Below, one piece after another: positions 1 through 6,440 of a DNA stretch of 12,500 nt. The position numbers and the translations under genes are program-made. The notes below the pieces were generated by a model. That model was not told the DNA's origin. It saw only the letters and a list, made by a program, of their open reading frames with translations, and made no database searches. Origin of the DNA: Chrysomallon squamiferum (lineage: Eukaryota > Mollusca > Gastropoda > Neomphalida > Peltospiridae); NCBI GenBank assembly GCA_012295275.1, contig CM022669.1, positions 15,540,172-15,552,671 on the forward strand, read 5' to 3'. The first letter of the stretch is position 1. Each line of letters begins with the position of its first letter.

Positions 1-258
1 CAACATTAGAGCGAACCACTAACGCGGAACCAAACTGGCAGTTTAAAGGATTATGTTACTGAAATCTTCATAAACAAAAGTAATTTTGCACGGCGACGGT
101 TTCTCGAAAAATTCCGCCATGATGCACCGACATGGCGTGATGAATTGTTTCTGCACGTTCATCCTAGATGAGCCGAATAGCATTCACAATGATTAATAAT
201 CAGCAACTCTGATCAAGCGAGGACATAATTAGCTGATGCACAGAACATGTTTTCTATC
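1..258. other. Unassigned non-repetitive stretch with a small inverted repeat
   Basis: No gene is recognised here. The stretch is less AT-rich than most of the window. It contains an inverted repeat with CGCCATG at 115-121 and its complement CATGGCG at 131-137, separated by 9 bases. A further outer pair, AATTC at 110-114 with GAATT at 142-146, is offset by a 4-base bulge. An A15 run follows at 259-273, so the stretch could be the 3' part of a retroposed element. No tRNA-like A or B box is visible to support a SINE. Confidence 0.4.
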
Positions 259-273
259 AAAAAAAAAAAAAAA
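259..273 (+). repeat. A15 run
   Basis: Fifteen uninterrupted A bases. It is the first of ten A-runs of 14 or more on this strand. It could be a decayed retroposon tail or a simple homopolymer, and there is nothing to decide between them. Confidence 0.9.
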
Positions 274-565
274 GTCAACATGACGTCCGATTTTTTAAAC
301 AGAATGTCCGTTATTGATGTTATTAAGCATTTCCTGCCCGACATTTTGATGTAAATAGAATGTGCGTGTTTTGGAGAATGTTTTTCAGATTAGCGTATTG
401 AAATACACAATATGTGTACACAGGGACTGAACATTTGTGTATGTATATATTTTTGCATTTGTTCTTTTAAATACTGAAAAATGTACTGCTTCCTTTGATA
501 CCATACAAACCGAGTATAAGATGAAAAACGATATTACGTATATCATCAAAAACCAGAATTCGGAG

Positions 566-723
566 TGAAAGTTCTGTCGGTATGTGAGTGTGTGCGTGCA
601 TGTATTTATATAGTGTATGTATATATATATATATATGTCTGTGTATGTGTCTGTCTGTGTGCTTGTACCTGTATATGTGTGTGTTTTTATGTGTATGTGA
701 AAATGTGTGTATTTGTGCGTATG

Positions 724-766
<43 letters not shown>
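566..766. repeat. Compound TG-rich microsatellite
   Basis: A degenerate TGTG/TGTA region contains a short (AT)n block near 622-636 and ends in a pure (TG)n run of about 20 units at 726-766. Alternating purine-pyrimidine DNA of this kind can adopt Z-form. The cysteine/valine-rich and histidine/threonine-rich reading frames across it come from the repeat and are not genes. Confidence 0.93.
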
Positions 767-770
<4 letters not shown>

Positions 771-956
771 GTCTTCACTAACTCAGATGGCTTTTTGTTT
801 CAAATCATATTAAGAAGTTTTATCAGAGGTTTTCAGAATAACAGTGAGAACGAGTTAAATATGACACGAGCCCATCCAGCCTTTATCGTGAAACAATAGT
901 CCCTTTGTGATCTACTTTCATTCCAACTATTGTTCCGCGCCTGGCACATGCCAGTT
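767..956. other. Short non-repetitive spacer
   Basis: Ordinary mixed sequence between the TG array and an AT run. A 20-codon open stretch follows a TTTTCAG at 831-836, but the pyrimidine tract before it is poor, so it is not called as an exon. Confidence 0.4.
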
Positions 957-958
957 TG

Positions 959-988
959 ATATATATATATATATATATTTTTTTTTTT
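959..988. repeat. (AT)n followed by T11
   Basis: About nine AT units run directly into eleven T bases at 978-988. This is a simple compound microsatellite. Confidence 0.9.
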
Positions 989-1006
989 CTATGGAGTTTT
1001 TAGTTT

Positions 1007-1170
1007 TTATGTGTCTCTGTTTGTATGTGTAGGAGTGAGAGTGTATGTTTTATATCTGTGTGAATATGTATGTATTTATAAGCACATACACACACACACA
1101 TATACGTACGTACGTACATACATAAACACATACATACAGACAGACAGAAAGACAGACATATATATCCAAT
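1007..1170. repeat. TG-rich / CA-rich quasi-palindromic microsatellite
   Basis: The left part (about 1007-1075) is rich in TATGTG/TCTGTTTG. The right part (1081-1165) carries CACA, a TACGTACGTACGTAC core at 1103-1117, then CATA and CAGA units. The right part resembles the reverse complement of the left, so the region could fold as an imperfect hairpin. The plus-strand reading frame here is repeat-derived. Confidence 0.8.
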
Positions 1171-1199
1171 GTAAATTACTGACTTTACAAAACAGAGGA

Positions 1200-1224
1200 T
1201 TTATTATTATTATTATTATTATTA

Positions 1225-1271
<47 letters not shown>

Positions 1272-1276
1272 TATTA
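1200..1276. repeat. (ATT)n microsatellite
   Basis: Roughly 24 ATT/TTA units with a T6 interruption near 1225 and one ACT unit near the 3' end. The isoleucine and tyrosine homopolymers read from it are artefacts. Confidence 0.95.
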
Positions 1277-1407
1277 CGTTTCAAAAATCTATTCGATAAA
1301 CCTATTTTATTAACCTTGAAAAATTATATTAAGTTTTAAAGATGGAAACGTTTTAAGAGTTAATGTTTTTATTTTTCCTTCAAATTCAGATGGACTCTAA
1401 TTTCATT

Positions 1408-1446
1408 AAAAAAAAAATAATAATAATAATAATAAAAAAAAAAAAA
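1408..1446 (+). repeat. A10-(ATA)n-A13 compound tract
   Basis: An A10 run, about six AAT units and an A13 run. A good-looking splice acceptor (TTCCTTCAAATTCAG, ending at 1389) lies just upstream and is followed by ATG. The frame runs straight into this tract, which argues against a real exon. Confidence 0.9.
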
Positions 1447-1516
1447 TAATAAAAATTTAAATTATAAAAAAGAATGCATTTCGTCACCGTATTCAGAAAT
1501 GGTCGCAATGACAACC

Positions 1517-1526
1517 ATGACGTCAT
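1517..1526. promoter_or_regulatory. Perfect CRE palindrome
   Basis: ATGACGTCAT is a perfect 10-bp palindrome containing the full cAMP response element TGACGTCA, the consensus site for CREB/ATF bZIP factors. It lies in relatively non-repetitive sequence. An 8-bp match can occur by chance in 12.5 kb and no promoter is recognised beside it, so function is only a possibility. Confidence 0.35.
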
Positions 1527-1628
1527 CAATTTGTCTCATTACGTTGTTTAATAACTCCTCGTATTTCTTTAGTGATAACCATCATTAACTGGATTCTGTT
1601 TTTATAACTGATTTCTTTCTCTTTTTAA

Positions 1629-1641
1629 TTTTTTTTTTTTT
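1629..1641 (-). repeat. T13 run (A13 on the minus strand)
   Basis: Thirteen T bases, the longest T-run on the plus strand. On the minus strand it is an A13 lying 20 bases past an AATAAA. On the plus strand it forms a pyrimidine tract ending in CAG (1642-1644), so it also resembles a splice acceptor. Confidence 0.85.
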
Positions 1642-1661
1642 CAGGAATTTGTAATACACTT

Positions 1662-1667
1662 TTTATT
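1662..1667 (-). terminator. Candidate polyadenylation signal AATAAA
   Basis: On the minus strand AATAAA overlaps the TAA stop of the candidate exon at 1666-1851 and is followed after 20 bases by A13. That spacing matches the usual signal-to-cleavage distance of 10-30 bases. In AT-rich DNA the hexamer is common, so the arrangement is only suggestive. Confidence 0.3.
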
Positions 1668-1851
1668 AGTTTTCAGAAGAAGAGAGAGAGAGAGAGAGAA
1701 GTAACATCACATCCGACCTCTCCAGTTCGTAGTAGTTACATTTACTCTGTGAACATACATCCTTTTTTGCAGTTGGCGCATTAGATACTTTCTCGTAGTT
1801 AACATAAACATTATTGGTTATATTCACTGAGAGATCGATTCGCCTTTTCAT
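1666..1851 (-). CDS. Candidate 3'-terminal exon, tyrosine-rich tail-like peptide, unknown function
   Basis: I do not recognise a family. The minus-strand frame opens at an ATG (1849-1851) and encodes 61 residues. The central part, including VYVNYEKVSNAPTAKKDVCS and then NYYELERSD, reads like real protein rather than repeat. It carries a YVN sequence, the core of a Grb2-type SH2-binding motif, and a YYEL cluster; such motifs are typical of cytoplasmic receptor tails, but that role is inference. A CTCTCAG inside the frame could be a splice acceptor, making the segment downstream of it a terminal exon. The C-terminus is encoded by a (TC)n run (LSLSLS), which weakens the case. The stop overlaps AATAAA, and A13 follows 20 bases later, so a retroposed mRNA 3' end is an alternative. 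No partner exon was identified on the minus strand. Confidence 0.22.
   Translation of the reverse strand: MKRRIDLSVNITNNVYVNYEKVSNAPTAKKDVCSQSKCNYYELERSDVMLLLSLSLSSSEN
1680..1699 (+). repeat. Short (AG)n run
   Basis: About ten AG units. It lies inside the minus-strand candidate exon, where it gives the LSLS residues. Confidence 0.9.
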
Positions 1852-1852
1852 T

Positions 1853-2340
1853 GATTCAGAAATTTATTACCTTGTTCATTTATTCATTCATTCACTGATT
1901 CACAAATTTATTACCGCGTTCATTTATTCATTCGTTGATTCATTGATTCATTCATTGATTCTTTTATTCGTTCACTGATTCGCAATTTTCTTAACTCGTT
2001 CATGTATTCGTTAGTTCATTAACTTTCTTTTATTCATTAATTTATTCATTCGTTCATTTGTTCGTTCATTCATTGATTCACAAGTTTATTAGCTAGTTCA
2101 TTTATTTATTCGTTCATTCGTTCGTTTATCCTCTTTATTTCTTTGATTGCTTCATTCATTTACTTGTTTCTTCACTGATTTATTCTTTCACTGACTGATT
2201 CGTTCATTGATGAAGTCGTTTACTTCACTGACTCATTTATTTCGCTTGTTGGTTAGGCAGTTCGTTCATTGACGTATTTATTGATTCAGATACACGGTAC
2301 TTGCTTTTTCATTCATTCTGTTCCTTTTTCATTCATTCAG
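1853..2340. repeat. Degenerate TTCA/TTCG repeat with a higher-order unit
   Basis: Nearly 500 bases built from TTCATT, TTCGTT, TTGATT and TTTATT words. Inside it a longer motif recurs: GATTC, then CAAATTTATTA or a variant, then a GTTCATTTATTC-like tail. Copies start at 1853, 1897, 1977 and 2075 (spacing 44, 80 and 98 bases), so this is a higher-order arrangement rather than a pure tetranucleotide array. It decays gradually toward 2340. The 60-codon plus-strand frame at 2269-2451 has no protein features and is not called. Confidence 0.85.
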
Positions 2341-2485
2341 TTACACACATTAGATTATAATAAGTTGTTGTTCGTTCGCAGTTATTCACAGAAGCAGTCT
2401 GATATATCGCCTTTGGCGAAATTCCTAACACGTTATACACACCAGCACTGATTAAACAGTACTTAAAAAAACATCACTTTTCATC

Positions 2486-2533
2486 ATGGGGTGCAATTTT
2501 TCTTCTTCACCGGAGAGATCACAAATGTATTAA
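2486..2533 (+). CDS. Short ORF with N-myristoylation-like start (low confidence)
   Basis: A 15-codon ORF starts at an ATG in good initiation context (A at -3, G at +4) and reads MGCNFSSSPERSQMY before a TAA. Gly2 with Ser6 matches the N-myristoylation consensus and Cys3 could be palmitoylated, as at the N-termini of some Src-family kinases and G-alpha subunits. No good splice donor follows, because the A24 tract begins at the stop codon, so it would have to be an uninterrupted micro-ORF. Chance is the leading explanation. Confidence 0.1.
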   Translation: MGCNFSSSPERSQMY

Positions 2534-2555
2534 AAAAAAAAAAAAAAAAAAAAAA
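2532..2555 (+). repeat. A24 run
   Basis: Twenty-four consecutive A bases. No AATAAA sits just upstream, so a retroposed mRNA tail is not indicated. Confidence 0.93.
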
Positions 2556-2802
2556 TCGTGATGGCGCCTCACAACAGTTTGAGAAATAAAGAATAAAAAA
2601 ATAAGAACATTTCGACGTGTCAGTTTATTTATAAACAATTTTTTGGTTTGTTTTAAAAGTGAACGCAGGGCAATTATTATACCATAATAGCTAACATTGA
2701 CGGATTAGATCATAATGTACGAACATGATAGTTAACACAGTTTCCAGATAAACATCAAGATTACCCGTCTCAGATATTATTATTTCGGGGAAGAGGGATC
2801 AT
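2556..2802. other. AT-rich spacer, nothing recognised
   Basis: Mixed AT-rich sequence with no ORF or repeat of note. The only small structure is GTTTATTTATAAAC near 2622-2635, a short near-palindrome. Confidence 0.5.
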
Positions 2803-2822
2803 AAAAAAAAAAAAAAAAAAAA
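2803..2822 (+). repeat. A20 run
   Basis: Twenty consecutive A bases following GGGATCAT. Simple homopolymer. Confidence 0.93.
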
Positions 2823-2889
2823 TTGCTGGTAAAAAGGGAAACACGGTCAACAGTATCGTAAGATCTAATTTATATATTGTGAACGTTTT

Positions 2890-2955
2890 GCTTCTTTTTT
2901 TTTCTTTCTTTCTTTTTTATTTCTTATTTCTTTTTCTTTTTTTCTTTTTTTTTGG
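2890..2955 (+). repeat. T/C polypyrimidine tract
   Basis: About 65 bases made almost only of T with scattered C (TTTCTTTCTTTC type), giving a near-homopurine minus strand. No CAG closes it, so it is not a convincing splice acceptor. Confidence 0.85.
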
Positions 2956-3029
2956 AATGTAAAAACGAGTTTGCTTCAGTTCATCTGTTTTAAATCTCGG
3001 ATCCATACTAGGAAAGTATCGCAAATTAT

Positions 3030-3060
3030 GAAAAAAAAGAAAAAAAGAAAAAAAAAGAAG
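3030..3060 (+). repeat. A-rich homopurine tract
   Basis: Runs of A separated by single G bases lead directly into the ACT/GCT array. The lysine/arginine codons here are not coding evidence. Confidence 0.88.
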
Positions 3061-3065
3061 GCAGT

Positions 3066-3087
3066 ACTACTACTACTACTGCTACTA

Positions 3088-3125
<38 letters not shown>

Positions 3126-3212
3126 ACTACTACTACTGCTACTGCTACTGCTACTGCTACTGCTACTGCTACTACTACTACTATTACTACTACTACTACT
3201 ACTAATAATAAT
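3066..3212. repeat. ACT/GCT trinucleotide array with a hexanucleotide sub-block
   Basis: An ordered compound array of about 147 bases. It begins with ACT units. A pure (GCT)7 block lies at 3105-3125, four ACT units follow, and then (GCTACT)6 spans 3138-3173. More ACT units, one ATT, and AAT units close it. The poly-leucine, poly-valine and poly-alanine frames on the two strands are repeat artefacts. Confidence 0.95.
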
Positions 3213-3242
3213 GTGGTGATACTATAGTTGCTGTATAGTATA

Positions 3243-3379
3243 GTGACGTAATAATTCTTAGTTAAGGAAGTCAGGTAATGATTCTTTTTGAATACCGTGA
3301 CGTAATGTTTCTTCATTTGATGTAGTGACGTAATGTTTCTTTATTTGATGTAGTGACGTTGTAGTTCCTATTTGATGTG
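3243..3379 (+). repeat. Five-copy degenerate minisatellite, 27-28 bp, with a CRE-like core
   Basis: Copies lie at 3243-3269, 3270-3296, 3297-3324, 3325-3352 and 3353-3379. Copies 3 and 4 (28 bp) differ at one base, the third-last base of the CTTCA/CTTTA segment. Copies 1, 2 and 5 are diverged 27-bp versions. Four of the five begin GTGACGT, and three of those continue as GTGACGTAAT, a CRE/ATF-like half palindrome. The second has GTCAGGTAAT instead. Confidence 0.85.
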
Positions 3380-3736
3380 ATCGGAGAGTTTCCCTTAGCG
3401 ACTCATTCATTCACGTTCATTCATTCTGTTAGCCGTTCAAGAAATATGTGTGCGCACTTACATGCCCGTGCGTGCGCGCATTTTCCTTTTCATCGTTAAT
3501 CGTGCCGTGACCAGCATTTTTCAAAAGAACATCGTCTAGCTAGCTAACATCCTGTCTAATTGGCGTCAGAAAAACGAGATTAATTTAAACCAGACTCAAT
3601 ACCCCAAAGACATTTAGAGTTCATTAAATATTCAGATCCTCTTTTATTCGTGAATTCCGTTTTATTTGTCGTAAATGTATTCGAAATTTTCCACTTCTTT
3701 TTTTTAAAGAAGAGAACAATAAAATATTTACTTTGG
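3380..3736. other. Non-repetitive spacer, nothing recognised
   Basis: No ORF of note. A few TTCATTCA words recur near 3402-3426, a GTGCGCAC-type and CGTGCGCGCA patch lies near 3448-3480, and CTAGCTAGCTA is at about 3536-3546. None forms a larger structure that I can see. Confidence 0.45.
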
Positions 3737-3816
3737 AAATAGAATGCATATATATATTATTTGTCGTATATTGTTGTTATGTTTGTTGTTTGTTTTAGTG
3801 TGTATGAATTTGGATG

Positions 3817-3867
3817 TTTTTTTTTTGTTTTTTTTTCATTCATTTTTTTTTTTAAATTGTGTATTTG

Positions 3868-3899
<32 letters not shown>
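3817..3899 (+). repeat. T-rich block followed by A28
   Basis: T10, T9 and T11 runs separated by G and CATTCA, a short TTAAATTGTGTATTTGTATT bridge, then A28 at 3872-3899. The T and A blocks are complementary and could pair as an imperfect hairpin. A frame without a start codon runs from the A28 to about 4088 and is not called. Confidence 0.88.
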
Positions 3900-3900
<1 letters not shown>

Positions 3901-4503
3901 TGTTTTAATAATAATTATTACAAAGTTATCCTTAACAATCATGTTCTATTTACGGAGAAAACTTATTTTATTCCTTTGAATACAGCTTTGATTCACGGAA
4001 CTCTCTCAGGAACGGAAAATAACGTATGCAGCCCCCAACGAGTATTGATCCTGTGTTTCGTAATACCTCACACGATGTTCTACCAGTGAGCACCGATGCA
4101 GACTAGCAAATTAAATTCCTTTTACAACTCATTAACAGGATTGTACCCTACCTTATGAAAATAGTTCACTCAAAAACAAATCGCGCAACATATTCCACTA
4201 AAACCAGTATGTAATTTTAATGACAATATTTGTCTTATTTCTTAGGCAAGGGTAGTTATAGATTATCGATAATCTTTTCATTTCAAGTTCTGCGGAATGT
4301 AGTACTATCACACTTTTACACACCACAAAATAGGATTAGTTTTTGACCTTAATAAGAAACAATGAATTTTTGTTTTTGATTTTTAATTTTTGTTTTTTTA
4401 ATCACGTCAGAAGTAGATAATAGTTCCGTTATTCTGTATTTATAATATAATATATCCTTTGTAAAATAATTAAACTTTGTTTTCGTTCTTTTCTGAAACA
4501 CAG
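3900..4503. other. Non-repetitive stretch without a recognised gene
   Basis: About 600 bases with no convincing ORF on either strand. The minus-strand frame at 4349-4582 has no motif and overlaps a more protein-like plus-strand candidate. The one notable element is the palindrome at 4260-4275, listed separately. The last 30 bases (TTTGTTTTCGTTCTTTTCTG) form a pyrimidine-rich approach to a possible splice acceptor at 4502-4503. Confidence 0.45.
4260..4275. promoter_or_regulatory. 16-bp perfect palindrome with a TATCGATA core
   Basis: AGATTATCGATAATCT is its own reverse complement over all 16 bases. The centre contains TATCGATA, the DRE element bound by DREF in Drosophila, and the arms contain AGATTA/TAATCT, close to Otx-type homeodomain half-sites. 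These are motif resemblances from arthropod and general literature. No promoter is visible next to it. Confidence 0.3.
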
Positions 4504-4637
4504 CAAAAGAAGGAAAACGTAGTACTTTAACAGAAACCGAGGCCAGTTCAGAAAGTTCGCAAGAGAAGAAGCACTTCACCAAATCTGATAACTATCTGGG
4601 CGAAATAATTGGTAAAAGATCCTTGGAAGTGTTCTAG
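4504..4637 (+). CDS. Candidate coding exon with dibasic GKR sites, unknown gene
   Basis: I do not recognise the protein. The segment follows a pyrimidine-rich stretch and ACACAG, and an in-frame TGA sits only 9 bases before the acceptor, as expected if the frame begins at the exon edge. Entering in phase 1, it reads KEGKRSTLTETEASSESS, then QEKKHFTKSDNYLGEIIGKR, then SLEVF and a stop at 4635-4637. If the weak donor TTG/GTAAAA at 4612 is used, the exon is 108 bases with symmetric phase. If not, it is a terminal exon followed by AATAAA at 4665-4670. KK and GKR flanking a 13-residue segment is the layout of an amidated peptide in a neuropeptide precursor, but a Ser/Glu-rich linker of any protein would look similar. 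No signal-peptide exon was found upstream. Chance remains possible. Confidence 0.25.
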
Positions 4638-4854
4638 TCAGACATCTTGTCTAGATGACTCGTTAATAAATGGTGACACGGAACTGCCTTTTTCGAGTCG
4701 CACAAAACTGTTGTATATACGAAACAGTTTCATTAACTTTGGGCCGTGTTTTAGGCTGACCTATTGCTGCAAGAAGTTTCAGACGAAATCGCTAGGTGTC
4801 GCTGCCTAATTGGAATTATTCAGTCGAGTGATATTTGATTGACTTTTCCTCAAG
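4638..4854. other. Spacer after the 4504 candidate exon, with AATAAA at 4665-4670
   Basis: AATAAA lies 28 bases past the possible stop at 4635-4637 and could serve as its polyadenylation signal. The open frame running here to 4809 begins at a TTG, has no recognisable motif, and is out of phase with the candidate exon. It is not called. Confidence 0.3.
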
Positions 4855-4878
4855 ATGTCGACTGGAAAATTGGAACCG
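4855..4878 (+). CDS. Candidate 24-base microexon (low confidence)
   Basis: A strong acceptor-like sequence, TTGATTGACTTTTCCTCAAG, ends at 4854, and a good donor-like CCG/GTGCGT starts at 4879. The 24 bases between are divisible by three and read MSTGKLEP in the ATG frame. Alternatively the ATG, in good context, starts a first coding exon. No neighbouring exon with a matching phase can be shown, so this rests only on the two signals. Confidence 0.12.
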
Positions 4879-5040
4879 GTGCGTTTTGTACACTGGGCAA
4901 GCTGTTATTAGTTTGGAGAAAATGTTCAGTTTTCAAAACGAACTCGACAACGTAATATTTGCATATTCAGGGTTCCGGTCATCGGCTTTTGTACTTGAGT
5001 TGTAAGCTGATTTCTTTCTTTCGTTTTCCTTGTTTGATTG

Positions 5041-5042
5041 AT

Positions 5043-5073
<31 letters not shown>

Positions 5074-5075
5074 TT
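5041..5075. repeat. (ATTT)n microsatellite
   Basis: About eight perfect ATTT units and a truncated one. Confidence 0.95.
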
Positions 5076-5115
5076 ATTTGAAATGTTCGTTCACTGTTGT
5101 TTCAGTTATTTTCAC

Positions 5116-5220
5116 ACTCTATCTCTCTATCTATCTTTATATGCCTATCTATGTATATATCTGTCTCTCTATCTACGTATATACCTTCTTATGTAACTCT
5201 CTATATGTCTACCTATCTTT
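5116..5220. repeat. Degenerate CTAT/CTCT repeat
   Basis: Interrupted TCTATC, TCTCTC and TATATG words over about 100 bases. The aromatic and serine-rich frames at 5078-5353 are derived from this low-complexity sequence. Confidence 0.85.
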
Positions 5221-5428
5221 CTCTTATTTGCATGTATTATCCCATTTTTCTTTATTATTTTTTACTGTGTATTTCTGTATTTGTTTTTCAGTTTTTGTTT
5301 TATACAATTATTATAAAGCAGCAACATTTGATATCATGAAACTACTTTCCTGAAACTGACGGAAGAAACTTACAGGCAAAAATACATGTATCATCAGATA
5401 AAGAACATTTGAGCCTATTGGTCAAAAA

Positions 5429-5459
5429 GAAGAAAAAAAAAAAAAAGAAATAAAAAAAA
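5429..5459 (+). repeat. A-rich tract with A14
   Basis: Homopurine stretch with an A14 core at about 5433-5446, then G, AAATA and A8. Confidence 0.85.
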
Positions 5460-5534
5460 TTAATCTGAAGATCAATAGATATTGATTACCTGAAGTAAAC
5501 ATGGTAAGAAAACACACAACACAATGCACATACT

Positions 5535-5566
5535 ACATACTTTATCTTTCACATACTTTATCTTTC
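5535..5566 (+). repeat. Perfect 16-bp tandem duplication
   Basis: ACATACTTTATCTTTC occurs twice back to back (5535-5550 and 5551-5566) without mismatch. It is a recent slippage-scale duplication. Confidence 0.9.
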
Positions 5567-5748
5567 TGTGGGCTTTAAAAACAAAGCAATATCCATCATG
5601 AAAATCTACTTATCCCACGCCTGACCTGTTTTTCATGCCTAGATTACATGTACTACTAACAAACTTATAATGGGCCGGTCAAGATTTGAAGACCAGGTGA
5701 AATCCTTGTGAAGATTTAGCTTGCATGAAATAATGAATTTTCATTATT

Positions 5749-5749
<1 letters not shown>
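5567..5749. other. Non-repetitive spacer, nothing recognised
   Basis: Ordinary sequence leading to the first long GA array. No ORF, motif or repeat stands out. Confidence 0.45.

Positions 5750-5834
<85 letters not shown>
5750..5834 (+). repeat. (GA)n array, 85 bases
   Basis: An uninterrupted AG/GA dinucleotide run of about 42 units, framed by AT-rich sequence. Homopurine mirror repeats of this type can form triplex H-DNA. Confidence 0.97.
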
Positions 5835-5837
<3 letters not shown>

Positions 5838-6378
5838 AAATATATCGATCATTAAAAGAAGGTTGAGTTCAAATCTGAATATTAAACTGATTACTCTCAC
5901 TTGTTCCTAAATATAGCGATGATTTTGTTTTATCTTATAAAAAGCTTTCGAGTAGCAGGATAATTTATCTAGCACGCACTTCTGCAAAGGAAGTTATTTG
6001 TACTGAATGTTTAGCTATGCTTACAATAAGTACATTGGTAAACTGGTTTGAAATTAATATAAACGGCAACGAAGGATTATGTGTGCAGCAGATGTAGCTG
6101 CAATTTCTTTTCATATTGGAAAAGTTTTTATTTCCTTCCTTTTTGTTATATCTCATCTGAATTCTAAATTATGCTATGATAAAGCAGAGGATTTATTTGT
6201 TAATATTAGGTAATATTATGTGTATTTTTAATTATATATATCTCAGCATAGTTGCTTTTACTTATATTTAATCTATATTAATATTATCAGTACATAGGTG
6301 TTAATTACAGAAACCGTTTTATTAATAGTCGTAATACAGACCTATTTCCATTATTTCTTTTTCATAATCCACATAACA
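5835..6378. other. AT-rich stretch without a recognised gene
   Basis: About 540 bases. The minus-strand frame at 5965-6156 shows no signal, motif or splice support and is treated as chance. TAATATTA words recur near 6200-6290. Confidence 0.45.
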
Positions 6379-6440
6379 TTTTTTTTTTTTGTATTTTTGT
6401 TTTGTTTTTTGTCTCTGTTACATGTCTTTTCCTGTATCAG
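6379..6440 (+). promoter_or_regulatory. Strong polypyrimidine tract and splice-acceptor-like CAG
   Basis: T12 at 6379-6390 is followed by a T-rich stretch and TCTCTGTTACATGTCTTTTC, closing with CTGTATCAG at 6440. It is the best splice-acceptor-like sequence in the window on the plus strand. Such tracts also arise by chance in T-rich DNA. Confidence 0.3.

Noticed and set aside
385-899. Cysteine/valine-rich and histidine/threonine-rich ORFs on both strands
   Set aside because: They follow the TG/CA microsatellite and have no protein features outside it. The non-repeat tail (837-899, about 20 codons after TTTTCAG) lacks a good pyrimidine tract.
1390-1460. Acceptor TTCCTTCAAATTCAG followed by ATG
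   Set aside because: The frame enters an A/ATA simple repeat after seven codons.
1645-1704. Plus-strand acceptor TTTTTTTTTTTTTCAG followed by an open frame
   Set aside because: The frame soon becomes Arg-Glu from the GA run and stops at 1702. It overlaps the minus-strand candidate, which reads better.
1853-2340. CRISPR-like array
   Set aside because: The spacing of the repeats is irregular and the spacers are themselves TTCA words. The DNA is clearly eukaryotic.
2971-3316. Poly-leucine and poly-valine/alanine ORFs
   Set aside because: Direct translations of the ACT/GCT array on each strand.
3872-4088. About 70-codon plus-strand open frame without ATG
   Set aside because: It starts in the A28 run, has no acceptor at a sensible position and no recognisable motif.
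5965-6156. 63-codon minus-strand ORF
   Set aside because: No signal, motif, splice context or unusual composition. ORFs of this length are expected by chance here.
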